Assembly: GCA_028274925.1 (NCBI GenBank)
Contig: JAQCNR010000135.1
Location: 1 to 22,012 of the forward strand
Reading direction: 5' to 3'
DNA: 22,012 nucleotides
From: Halovenus sp.
GTDB lineage: Archaea > Halobacteriota > Halobacteria > Halobacteriales > Haloarculaceae
Both the position numbers and the translations under genes were made by a program. Below are positions 14,138 through 21,238 of the stretch, one piece after another. Position 1 is the first letter of the stretch, and every line of letters starts with the position of its first letter. The notes beneath the pieces are model-generated. The model did no database searches and was not told the DNA's origin. It worked only from the letters and a program-made list of their open reading frames with translations.

Positions 14138-14890
14138 CTACAGGTCTGCGTCGCCGTCTCTGATGGCTGCCTCCGCGGCCGCAAGCGTCTCTGCTGCGTC
14201 GAAGGCTTCGATAATTTCTGCGAGTTCCTCGTCGCTGGCGTTCTGCAACTGGCGGGCGTGGGCGGTCATATTCGGCACCGCTCGAATGACGTTGTCGATG
14301 ATTGGGACTGTCGCCGACTGGGCTGACCGCGAGAGCGGGTTCAGGTCGATGACGAGTTCGATTTTGTCCATCTCACCCAGCGCCTCGGCCCGGTCACCAT
14401 CCTCCAGTGGAACGAGCACAACGTCGGCGTCGCCAATGCCGTCGGCGTCGACTTTCGCCCGTTCGTGGTCTAGACCCGGAATCCGCCCGTCGGCAGTCAG
14501 GCCCTTGACCTCGGTGACGCCGTGGTCGCGGAGGTGTGCAGCAATCCGCTCCATCCGTTCTGGGGTCCGATTGAACAGGTTGATTTCGATGTCGGCTCCC
14601 GTCGCCGCCCCAAGGTCACCCATCTCGCCGGGGACCAGCGCCGCGACGTTGCCGTTGACAGAGAGCACAGGGTGGTCGGCAGCCAGCAGATGCGCCGCCG
14701 CTACACGTTCGGCAGCGTCGGCACTTGGAATGGTCTCCTCCCCAAGCAAATAGTCGAAGGCTTCGCCGCGGCCCTGGGCGATCAGTCCCTGCTGGCTGGT
14801 GATTCCAGCCGCGACCCCTTCCTCGATGCGGTGGCGAGTCAGCAACGACTCGTATCGCGGGTGACTCTCGGGAATCTCGATATCGCTCAT
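14138..14890 (-). CDS. 4-phosphopantoate--beta-alanine ligase (archaeal phosphopantothenate synthetase)
   Basis: This 250-aa enzyme joins 4-phosphopantoate and beta-alanine with ATP to form 4'-phosphopantothenate, the archaeal replacement for bacterial PanC in coenzyme A synthesis. Recognisable family segments include SHPRYESLLTRHRIEEGVAAG (about 9-29), SVNGNVAAL (about 77-85), LFNRTPERMERIAAHL, and DLNPLSRSAQ with the following IIDNVIRAVPNM near the C-terminus. The length fits the family. An in-frame GTG lies two codons upstream (14896), but the ATG at 14890 is preferred. It follows pantoate kinase by 40 bases on the same strand, and that enzyme supplies its substrate, so the pair is very likely one operon. 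Confidence 0.93.
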   Translation of the reverse strand: MSDIEIPESHPRYESLLTRHRIEEGVAAGITSQQGLIAQGRGEAFDYLLGEETIPSADAAERVAAAHLLAADHPVLSVNGNVAALVPGEMGDLGAATGADIEINLFNRTPERMERIAAHLRDHGVTEVKGLTADGRIPGLDHERAKVDADGIGDADVVLVPLEDGDRAEALGEMDKIELVIDLNPLSRSAQSATVPIIDNVIRAVPNMTAHARQLQNASDEELAEIIEAFDAAETLAAAEAAIRDGDADL

Positions 14891-14930
14891 AACCACAGTT
14901 CAGCACTCTGCCTCGAAAAGCCGTCGGTTC

Positions 14931-15770
14931 TCAGTATTCACCAGCTTTCAGTCGCGCACCGCCGGGGTCGATAGCCGCGACTCCTGGGTCGTAGCCCGCG
15001 TCGGAGAGTCCGTGGTCAAGCGCAAAGACGGTCTTGCCGAGCATCGCCATCGCTGCCGTCCCGTCGGCGTTGATAACGTCCTGTATCACGTCGCGGACAT
15101 CCTGCGTCAGCAGCGCCGACTCCCGCGAAAATTTGCGGGAGGCACGCATGAACGTCGACAGTGTCGGCTCGGCAACCACCGTCGACAGGGCCTCCGTGCC
15201 AGCTTCCGTGAGTAACTCAGTGTTCCCACCCAACACGTCCGCAGTCTCTAGTTCGCCGATGGTGTGATACTCGACACGCCGTCGGGCCGGAATTTCGTCG
15301 ATAGTGTTGTCCTGTGGGCCGCCGGGGTCCAGTCTGAGCGACACGCCGCCACGGGCCTGCCCCACGACATCGCCGAGGCCGGTTCCAGCCTGCACCTCGG
15401 CACCGTGAGCGATCGTGATAAGTTCGTTCGCTGAGAGCCGTCGGTCGAACGCTTCGTTGACCGACAGCGCCGCACCCAGCGCCATCCCGCCGGAGACGCC
15501 AAAGCCCGACCCGAGCGGAAGGTCAGTCACGCCACGGACCTCAGCACCGGCGTCCAGTGTCTTGAGAACGCGCTCGACAGCCGCCATCTCGATTGGGTCG
15601 CCGTTTAGCACAATTTGTGGGTCATCCGCTGGCCGCGTTGTCACGGTGACTCCCTCTGTCAGTGCAATCCCCCCACCGCGCGAGCCAGCCTTCGTCGGGT
15701 CTGGGTCCGGATTGCTGGTGAAAAACCCAGTGATATGTCCCGGCACGAAAGCCTGTGCCACGTTCGTCAT
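14931..15770 (-). CDS. Pantoate kinase (GHMP superfamily, archaeal CoA pathway)
   Basis: This 279-aa GHMP-superfamily kinase phosphorylates pantoate with ATP, the step before phosphopantothenate synthetase in archaeal CoA synthesis. The N-terminus AFVPGHITGFF (7-17) and the GHMP phosphate-binding loop PLGSGFGVSGG (85-95) are the family hallmarks. GTGLGDVVGQARGGVSLRL is the conserved central segment and LDHGLSDAGYDPG lies near the C-terminus. The gene directly precedes the synthetase gene. A TATA-like box centred about 28 bases upstream of the ATG supports the chosen start and a leaderless transcript for the two-gene operon. The upstream neighbour is the divergent toxin-antitoxin-like pair. 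Confidence 0.94.
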   Translation of the reverse strand: MTNVAQAFVPGHITGFFTSNPDPDPTKAGSRGGGIALTEGVTVTTRPADDPQIVLNGDPIEMAAVERVLKTLDAGAEVRGVTDLPLGSGFGVSGGMALGAALSVNEAFDRRLSANELITIAHGAEVQAGTGLGDVVGQARGGVSLRLDPGGPQDNTIDEIPARRRVEYHTIGELETADVLGGNTELLTEAGTEALSTVVAEPTLSTFMRASRKFSRESALLTQDVRDVIQDVINADGTAAMAMLGKTVFALDHGLSDAGYDPGVAAIDPGGARLKAGEY

Positions 15771-15793
15771 ATCGGCCCTGGGCAGGCCAGTGG

Positions 15794-15802
15794 CTTAAAT
15801 TA
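15794..15802 (-). promoter_or_regulatory. TATA box of the pantoate kinase operon
   Basis: On the minus strand TAATTTAAG is centred 28 bases before the ATG at 15770. It sits inside a near-palindrome (GGCTTAAATTAGCC, 15792-15805). The spacing is ideal for a leaderless transcript. Confidence 0.55.
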
Positions 15803-15854
15803 GCCGTCTCGGGACGCGAGAATAGTTGTTAGTCAACCTGACTGTACCCCGGCA

Positions 15855-15872
15855 ACTTATGCGTGTATGCGT
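15855..15872 (+). promoter_or_regulatory. Promoter of the toxin-antitoxin-like pair with a tandem 7-base repeat
   Basis: A TATA-like ACTTATG (about 15856-15861) lies roughly 31 bases before the antitoxin ATG. It runs into a tandem repeat TATGCGT-G-TATGCGT (15858-15872). Direct repeats beside the TATA box are typical of sites bound by ribbon-helix-helix antitoxins, so autoregulation is plausible but inferred. Confidence 0.4.
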
Positions 15873-15889
15873 TGCAGTGGCCTGTATAC

Positions 15890-16192
15890 ATGCCGACTGT
15901 CAGCGTTCGGATTCCCGACGACGAGAAGGCCGAGTTAGACGAGGTTGCAGAACTGCTCGAACAGGACCGCAGTACCACAATGCGACAGGCACTCAGAGAG
16001 GGGGTCAAGACACTGCGGACCCGACACGCAGTTGAGCGCTACCAGAGCGGCGATGTCTCACTCAACGAGGCGGCAAGCCTGGCCGGCCTCTCCATTGCTG
16101 AGTGGCTCGAACTGGCACAGGACCGCGGCCTGACGACCCAACTCGACGAGACTGACCTGAGCTTCGACGCCGAGCGTGCGGGGGACCTGTGA
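15890..16192 (+). CDS. UPF0175-family antitoxin-like protein (ribbon-helix-helix N-terminus)
   Basis: This 100-aa protein starts with a ribbon-helix-helix-like segment (MPTVSVRIPDDEKAELDEVA, then LLEQDRSTTMRQALREGVKT). A UPF0175-type C-terminal half (about 45-80) contains YQSGDVSLNEAASLAGLSIAEWLELAQDRGL. The family is repeatedly found next to PIN-domain genes, and the next gene here is one: the stop TGA (16190-16192) is followed at once by the PIN-domain ATG. The role is therefore probably antitoxin and repressor of the pair. ATG 15890 is preferred to the in-frame ATG at 15863 because the ribbon strand begins at MPTVSV and because the TATA box and tandem repeat overlap the longer version. Confidence 0.8.
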   Translation: MPTVSVRIPDDEKAELDEVAELLEQDRSTTMRQALREGVKTLRTRHAVERYQSGDVSLNEAASLAGLSIAEWLELAQDRGLTTQLDETDLSFDAERAGDL

Positions 16193-16699
16193 ATGATTTT
16201 CGTCGACGCGACACCACTGTACGACCTCGGTCAAATCGGTGAACTCGAACTGCTGGCTGTCTTCGACGGTGACCTCGTGATTCCGCAAGCAGTAATCGAC
16301 GAGATTACTGTCGAACCAGCAGCGACGAATCTCGCCAGATTTCTCGATGAGAACACTGTCGAAACGAATCCCGATGTGGGAGAGTTTCTCGACGACGCGG
16401 CACAGTTGCTGGACAGTTCAGCAGAGACCAGTGACGCGGCACTCATCGCGGGCCTGCTCGCGGCACGGGACCGCGGCGAAGAGAGCGGTTTCGTCTCTGA
16501 CGACAGGCGACTGCGGGCTGTCGCGGATGGACTCGGAGCCACCGTTACGAGTACATTTGGCGTGACGACCCGCGCGGCCGTCGATAGTAAATACTTCCCG
16601 GCGACACAGGCCAAGCGCGTCATCCGCCGGACCGACCACCACGGCGTCCAGATGACGGGTCGCCTGCGCGAGCAAGCAATCGGCGAAGTCGACAGCTAG
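16193..16699 (+). CDS. PIN-domain protein, probable toxin ribonuclease (DUF3368-like)
   Basis: This 168-aa PIN-fold protein carries the usual acidic metal site: Asp5 in MIFVDATPLYDLG, Glu37 in VIDEIT, Asp81 in TSDAALIAGLL, and Asp103 or Asp104 in GFVSDDRRLRAVA. This arrangement matches the DUF3368-type PIN proteins that pair with UPF0175 antitoxins. As a toxin it would cleave RNA in an Mg2+-dependent way; the target is unknown. It starts immediately after the antitoxin stop with no gap. Its TAG stop overlaps the TAG stop of the convergent menE gene in the shared tetranucleotide CTAG (16696-16699). A C-terminal tail of about 35 basic and polar residues extends past the core PIN fold. Confidence 0.8.
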   Translation: MIFVDATPLYDLGQIGELELLAVFDGDLVIPQAVIDEITVEPAATNLARFLDENTVETNPDVGEFLDDAAQLLDSSAETSDAALIAGLLAARDRGEESGFVSDDRRLRAVADGLGATVTSTFGVTTRAAVDSKYFPATQAKRVIRRTDHHGVQMTGRLREQAIGEVDS

Positions 16700-18201
16700 C
16701 CAGCCAGCAACTCTCGGACAGCCTCGCGGTCGATTGTCCCGGAGTGCGTCCGGGGAATCGCGTCGGCGACCCGTATTTGTCGCGGAATTTTGTAGCCCGC
16801 GAGTTGCTCACGGCAGTGTTCTTCGACTCGTTCTGTCACTGCTGTCCTCTCACTGTGCTCGGCGACAACTGCTGCCGCAACCCGCTCACCCCACTCCTCG
16901 TCGTCAATACCCACGACGGCAACATCCGCAACGCCTGGAATAGAACGGATGGCTTCAGCGACAGTCGCTGGGTCCACCAGTTCACCGCCGGTGATGATCG
17001 TATCGTCGACTCGACCGACTACCCAGAGTCGGCCGTCGTCGTCACGGTAGCCCACATCCCCAGTGTGCAGGCCGTGTTCAGAGAAAGCCACCTCAGTCTG
17101 GCGCGCATCGAGATAGCCCGGCGTGACTGTCGGGCCGGAGACGACCAACTCGCCGCGCTCACCCGGGGAGAGTGGTTCGCCGTCGCTCCCGAGCACAGTG
17201 ACAGACGTTCCGTACAGCGGTTGGCCAACAGTGCCGGGATGGTTGCGGTGGTCGGCCGGCCGCGCCGTCGCAATCTGTGAGGCTGTCTCGGTCATACCGT
17301 AGGTCGGAAAGACGGGAATCTCAGCCTCTTCTGCCCTGTCGAGGAGGTCCGCAGACGCCGGTGCCCCACCGAGCAGTACTGTCCTGAGCTCCGGCGCTGA
17401 CACGCCAGCGTCCAGTAGTCGAGTGAGCTGAGTCGGAACGAGCGAGACGCCGGTAATCCCAGCAGAATCGAGCACTGTGGCCGTCCCTTCCGCGTCGAAC
17501 TCGGGCTGGACGACCAGTGTCGTCCCGTACAGCGCCGACCGGATAACTGGTGCGAGCCCCCCCATGTGGTACATCGGCAAACAGCACAGCCACCGGTCCG
17601 AGGGCGTAACACCGAGTCGCAGTGCCGACGCGAACGCACTTGCTGTCAGGTTTCGGACCGCGAGTCTGACACCCTTCGGCTCACCGGTCGTCCCAGAGGT
17701 AAAGAGGATGAGCGCTGTCTCTGTCGGGTTGTGGGGGTCCGCGTCAACCGGTGGAGAATCAATCGGGAGTTCCGCGGTGCCGGGCTGTGATGGATTCTCC
17801 ACGGTGTAGCGACGAGGGTTGGCAGTCTCTCCCTGACTCTGTTGCTCCTGTGCATCAGCAATCAGACTCTCCGTCTCAGCAGCACAGAGCACAATATCAG
17901 GAGTGAGGCGGTCAAGCCTATCAGAGAGTTCGGCCACCGACAGCCGTGTGTTCAGCGGCACCAGTTCCCAGCCCATACGGAGCGTCGCATGTATTGTACT
18001 CACGAAGGAAACTCCGCTTGGAACTGCAACTGCAACCCGCGCAGTGTCGTCCGGTCCAACAGCGGCGAGCGAAGCGGCCATCTCGTCGACGGCACTGTCG
18101 AGGTCACGATATGACCACGTCTGGTCGCTCTCAGCGAGTTCGAGTGCGGTTCGGTCCGGCGTCGCTGCTGCTCGCGTCCGGAGTAAATCCGTCCCGAACA
18201 T
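16696..18201 (-). CDS. menE: o-Succinylbenzoate--CoA ligase (adenylate-forming superfamily)
   Basis: This 501-aa acyl-CoA synthetase activates o-succinylbenzoate as its CoA ester in menaquinone synthesis. The ATP loop is FTSGTTGEPKG at 167-177. YGMTETASQ (motif A5) and the hinge region TGDVGYRDDDGRLWVVGRVDD, ending in GRVDD, are clear. The C-terminal domain ends with GYKIPRQI and RTHSGTIDRE. In most family members the last motif is GK(I/V)xR with a catalytic lysine; here that position is Thr489. The frame stays open upstream to 18465, but that part lies inside menC; the ATG at 18201, one base after the menC stop, gives the normal N-terminus. It is the last gene of menA-menC-menE. Confidence 0.9.
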   Translation of the reverse strand: MFGTDLLRTRAAATPDRTALELAESDQTWSYRDLDSAVDEMAASLAAVGPDDTARVAVAVPSGVSFVSTIHATLRMGWELVPLNTRLSVAELSDRLDRLTPDIVLCAAETESLIADAQEQQSQGETANPRRYTVENPSQPGTAELPIDSPPVDADPHNPTETALILFTSGTTGEPKGVRLAVRNLTASAFASALRLGVTPSDRWLCCLPMYHMGGLAPVIRSALYGTTLVVQPEFDAEGTATVLDSAGITGVSLVPTQLTRLLDAGVSAPELRTVLLGGAPASADLLDRAEEAEIPVFPTYGMTETASQIATARPADHRNHPGTVGQPLYGTSVTVLGSDGEPLSPGERGELVVSGPTVTPGYLDARQTEVAFSEHGLHTGDVGYRDDDGRLWVVGRVDDTIITGGELVDPATVAEAIRSIPGVADVAVVGIDDEEWGERVAAAVVAEHSERTAVTERVEEHCREQLAGYKIPRQIRVADAIPRTHSGTIDREAVRELLAG

Positions 18202-18202
18202 C

Positions 18203-19234
18203 TCAGATCGGTGGCTGCTCGATTCCGAGTCCTGCTGCCTGTGGCACAGTGATTTCGCCCTCGGTGACGAGGGCCGGGTCGCGAGCGAGGTCAGTGGCGA
18301 GTCGTTCACCAGTCGCCAGTCCACAGGCGCGCACATCTGGAATCGCAGCAGCGACGTGGACCGCCCCAACGCGTGCCACGACGGCGTCGATAGTCGTCGA
18401 GACGACTGGGTCGATACCGGCCTCCCGGCAGGCGCGGGCGGCTTCGATAGCGCGGTCCGGGCCACCCAACACCATCGGTTTGAGAACGATTACGTCGGCA
18501 GCGTCGGCTGAGATAATATTGGCAACGCTGTGGGTTGCAAGCGACTCGTCCAGTGCGATGTCGACGCCGTTGCCACGGAGGCTGGCGTGCGAACTCAGCT
18601 CTGCAGTCGGGAGGGGCTGCTCGACGTATGCGACATCCAGCGCGGCCAATGCTTCGATGGCCCTGCTGGCCTGGTCGTGGGTCCACGCCCCGTTGGCGTC
18701 GACCCGAAGTTCGACATCGTCGCCGACGGCGTTGCGAACGGCGCGGATTCGTTCGATATCCTCTTCGACACCGTTCGTGCCCACCTTGATTTTCACCGCG
18801 GAGTAGCCACTCTCGACAGCAGCGCGGGCACGGTTTGCCAGTGCAGTCGGTTCGTCCGCGCCAAGCGTGGCGTTGACCGGCACCGAGCGGACGGTCCGCT
18901 CTTCAGCAGCGAGGGATTTGTACAGCGGTTTCTCCGACGCATTCGCTCTGCCGTCTGCGAGCGCGAGCGAGAGACCGTGTCGCGCCGCTGGCGCTTCGAG
19001 TTTGCCGAGTGCAATCCCCCAGTCGAGTTCGGTCGCAATCGATTCGGCTCGATTCAACCCCTCGCGACACTCTTCGTACGATTCTGTCCAGCCGACAAGT
19101 GGCGTCGCCTCCCCGACTCCGGACAGTCGGTCAGTCTCGACGCGAACCAGAAAGCCCTCACGAGCGTCGATAGTCCCGCGGGCAGTCTCCAGCGGCGCGG
19201 CGAGTCTGACGCTGAACTCTCGGCTGTCGAGCAT
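18203..19234 (-). CDS. menC: o-Succinylbenzoate synthase (enolase superfamily)
   Basis: This 343-aa enolase-superfamily enzyme dehydrates SHCHC to o-succinylbenzoate in menaquinone synthesis. The barrel residues are complete. The base pair Lys148/Lys150 is in AVKIKVG, the Mg2+ ligands are Asp179 in RVDANGAW, Glu205 in YVEQPL and Asp229 in LDES, and the opposite catalytic lysine is Lys252 in VLKPMVLGG. Dipeptide epimerases share this residue set, but the tight packing with menA (its stop directly abuts this ATG) and menE (one base after this stop) makes MenC by far the best call. The N-terminal capping domain (about 1-115) is of normal length. Local GC in one counted line is 63%, like the other core genes. 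Confidence 0.92.
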   Translation of the reverse strand: MLDSREFSVRLAAPLETARGTIDAREGFLVRVETDRLSGVGEATPLVGWTESYEECREGLNRAESIATELDWGIALGKLEAPAARHGLSLALADGRANASEKPLYKSLAAEERTVRSVPVNATLGADEPTALANRARAAVESGYSAVKIKVGTNGVEEDIERIRAVRNAVGDDVELRVDANGAWTHDQASRAIEALAALDVAYVEQPLPTAELSSHASLRGNGVDIALDESLATHSVANIISADAADVIVLKPMVLGGPDRAIEAARACREAGIDPVVSTTIDAVVARVGAVHVAAAIPDVRACGLATGERLATDLARDPALVTEGEITVPQAAGLGIEQPPI

Positions 19235-20188
19235 TCAGACCACCACCGGGGCAATCAGTCCAGCCCCAAAGAGCACTGCGTAGACGGTCAGCAACTGACC
19301 AGTCCGTTCCAGTGCAGGGTTGAGTGCCTCGCCCTTGTCCTCGGTCAGCACAACGCGTGCCACAGAAAGCGCAATCGGCACCGAGGCCAGTGGTGCTACA
19401 ACCGTCGCGGCGTAGTCGAATCCGAGCCACAGCACCACTGGGACGGCGTAGGCGATGGCAACCAGTCCACAGAACTCGACACGAGAGAGCCGGTAGCCGA
19501 GCAGCACTGCCAGTGTGCGCTTTCCGGCTTTGGCGTCAGTCTCCTTGTCGCGGATGTTGTTCACCACTAGAATACAGGTCGCGAGTGCGCCCGCTGCTGC
19601 GCCGACGAGCACCGACTCGGGCGTGACTGTCCCGGCCGGCAGACTCGTCACAAACGTCTCGACACCCAGCGCCGAAATCGCCTGCACGTAGTACGTGCCC
19701 ACGACGGCAACAATCCCGAAGTAGACGAAGACGAACAGGTCACCAAGTCCGTAGTAGCCGTAGGGGTAGGGACCGCCCGTGTAGAGTAGGCCGGCAACGA
19801 TGCTCGACACGCCAACAACGAGAATCGGCAAGCCGCCGAGAGCAACGAGATAGAGGCCGACGACCACCGCGAGAGCGTAGGTGCCAATCATCGCCCGTTT
19901 GACTGCCGAGGGGTCGATAAGCCCACCGGCAGTCACGCGGGTGAACCCTTCGCGGTCGTCGGTGTCGGCACCGTTGACTGCGTCGTAGTAATCGTTCGCG
20001 AAGTTGGTGCCAATCTGGATGAGCAGGGCACCGACGAGCGCCGCGACGGCTGGCAACGGCGCAAAGACGCCATCGGCAGCAGCGAGAGCAACGCCGAGCA
20101 CGACCGGTGCGCCACCTGCTGGCAGCGTCTGTGGTCGTGCGGCCATCAGCCAGGCCCGTCGTCGCGTCACCTCCGCAGTCGCTGTCAT
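19235..20188 (-). CDS. menA: 1,4-Dihydroxy-2-naphthoate polyprenyltransferase (UbiA superfamily)
   Basis: This 317-aa integral membrane prenyltransferase attaches the isoprenoid tail to dihydroxynaphthoate to give demethylmenaquinone. The two Asp-rich Mg-pyrophosphate motifs are present: NDYYDAVNGADTD (65-77) and NNIRDKETD (210-218). Between and after them lie about eight to nine hydrophobic segments, for example at about 99-137, 151-171 and 193-209, and the C-terminal run after about 280. The N-terminal ARPQTLPAGGAPVVLG is the MenA-type start of the family. The gene opens the men operon, abutting menC with no spacer and lying 60 bases after scpA on the same strand. No clear TATA box was found in that gap, so read-through from scpA is possible. 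Confidence 0.93.
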   Translation of the reverse strand: MTATAEVTRRRAWLMAARPQTLPAGGAPVVLGVALAAADGVFAPLPAVAALVGALLIQIGTNFANDYYDAVNGADTDDREGFTRVTAGGLIDPSAVKRAMIGTYALAVVVGLYLVALGGLPILVVGVSSIVAGLLYTGGPYPYGYYGLGDLFVFVYFGIVAVVGTYYVQAISALGVETFVTSLPAGTVTPESVLVGAAAGALATCILVVNNIRDKETDAKAGKRTLAVLLGYRLSRVEFCGLVAIAYAVPVVLWLGFDYAATVVAPLASVPIALSVARVVLTEDKGEALNPALERTGQLLTVYAVLFGAGLIAPVVV

Positions 20189-20248
20189 TAGTCATGAGTA
20201 TGGGCGGGAGACTCAAAGCAACTATGGTTACACGAACACGCGCCGGCC

Positions 20249-21166
20249 TCAGTCGGCGGCCACTTCGCCCGACCCAGTCACCGCATTCGGGTCCTGAATC
20301 CACAGGTCACCGAAGAGGTCATCCTGCTGGAGTCGGACCTGCCCGCGGTGTGAGAGAAAGAGCAACCCGAGATACGTATTGACTCGTGACCCGCCGGTGG
20401 CGTCGACTTCACGGAACAGTACCTCTGTCCGGCCTTGTTCGTACTGTTCGCGGACGGCAGCGTGGACCTCGTCGATAATCTCGTCAATATCCTCACCGTG
20501 AGTCTTGCCGGTCACTTCCTCTTCGGTCGGTTCGTCGTCCATCCGGAACTGGTCACCGGAGCGATAGTCGAGTTGCTGGGTCTGCTGGCGGCGTTGCCCG
20601 CCAGAGTCGCTGGTGTCGTACTCGCGGGACTCTTTCCACCACTGGTCGCGCTCGGCCTCGCGCAGGTCCCGAACGAGTTCGTCGAGTGTCTGGGGCGTCC
20701 CGCGGGCACGCTTGCGCTCGAGACGACGGTCCATCTCGTCTTCGAGTGTGGCGAAGGGGTCGGGCTCTTCGATTCGGTCGTCACCGTCCATCGCCTGTTC
20801 CCACGGTTCTGGCTGTGGCTCGTCATCGTCGTCTTCGAGCATCCCGTCGCTTTTCATCCGCAGGAGCACACTCGCGTAAAACAGCGCCCGGCCAGAGGTC
20901 CGCAGGTCAGCCTCGTCGAGTCTGTTGAGGAACTTGTCGGTCACGGCCACGATGTCGATATCCCACGGGTCGATTTCGTCGTCTTTCGCAAGTTGGACGA
21001 GTACCTCGACCGGTTCGATTTCCTCTTCGTCCTCGTCTTCTGGCTCCTCGTTATCGGCCGAGTCTATTGTCTGGCTATCGGCGTCCGGCAGGCTGGTGCT
21101 GTCCGTACTGGGTCGCTGGCGGTCATCGTGGCCAGTGATATCGAGCGGTATCTCGTCGTCAGTCAT
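20249..21166 (-). CDS. scpA: Segregation and condensation protein ScpA (kleisin)
   Basis: This 305-aa kleisin bridges SMC heads in chromosome condensation and segregation. The ScpA core begins at about residue 51 (IEPVEVLVQLAKDDEIDPWD), followed by VTDKFLNRLDEADLRTSGRALFYASVLLRMKSD. The C-terminal winged-helix domain, which contacts the SMC head, ends near SHRGQVRLQQDDLFGDLWI. The N-terminal 50 residues and the middle (about 110-230) are highly acidic and low in complexity, as usual for halophiles. A GGTGAG a few bases before the ATG is a plausible Shine-Dalgarno element. It follows smc by 72 bases on the same strand, and smc is its functional partner, so smc-scpA is a likely operon. A separate ScpB gene is not in the window. 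Confidence 0.92.
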   Translation of the reverse strand: MTDDEIPLDITGHDDRQRPSTDSTSLPDADSQTIDSADNEEPEDEDEEEIEPVEVLVQLAKDDEIDPWDIDIVAVTDKFLNRLDEADLRTSGRALFYASVLLRMKSDGMLEDDDDEPQPEPWEQAMDGDDRIEEPDPFATLEDEMDRRLERKRARGTPQTLDELVRDLREAERDQWWKESREYDTSDSGGQRRQQTQQLDYRSGDQFRMDDEPTEEEVTGKTHGEDIDEIIDEVHAAVREQYEQGRTEVLFREVDATGGSRVNTYLGLLFLSHRGQVRLQQDDLFGDLWIQDPNAVTGSGEVAAD

Positions 21167-21238
21167 CGAGACTCACCGTCGTGACTCAGCGCAGTTACTC
21201 GTCGGTCCGACGCCCGAATAATAGCTCTTCTGGCGGCC

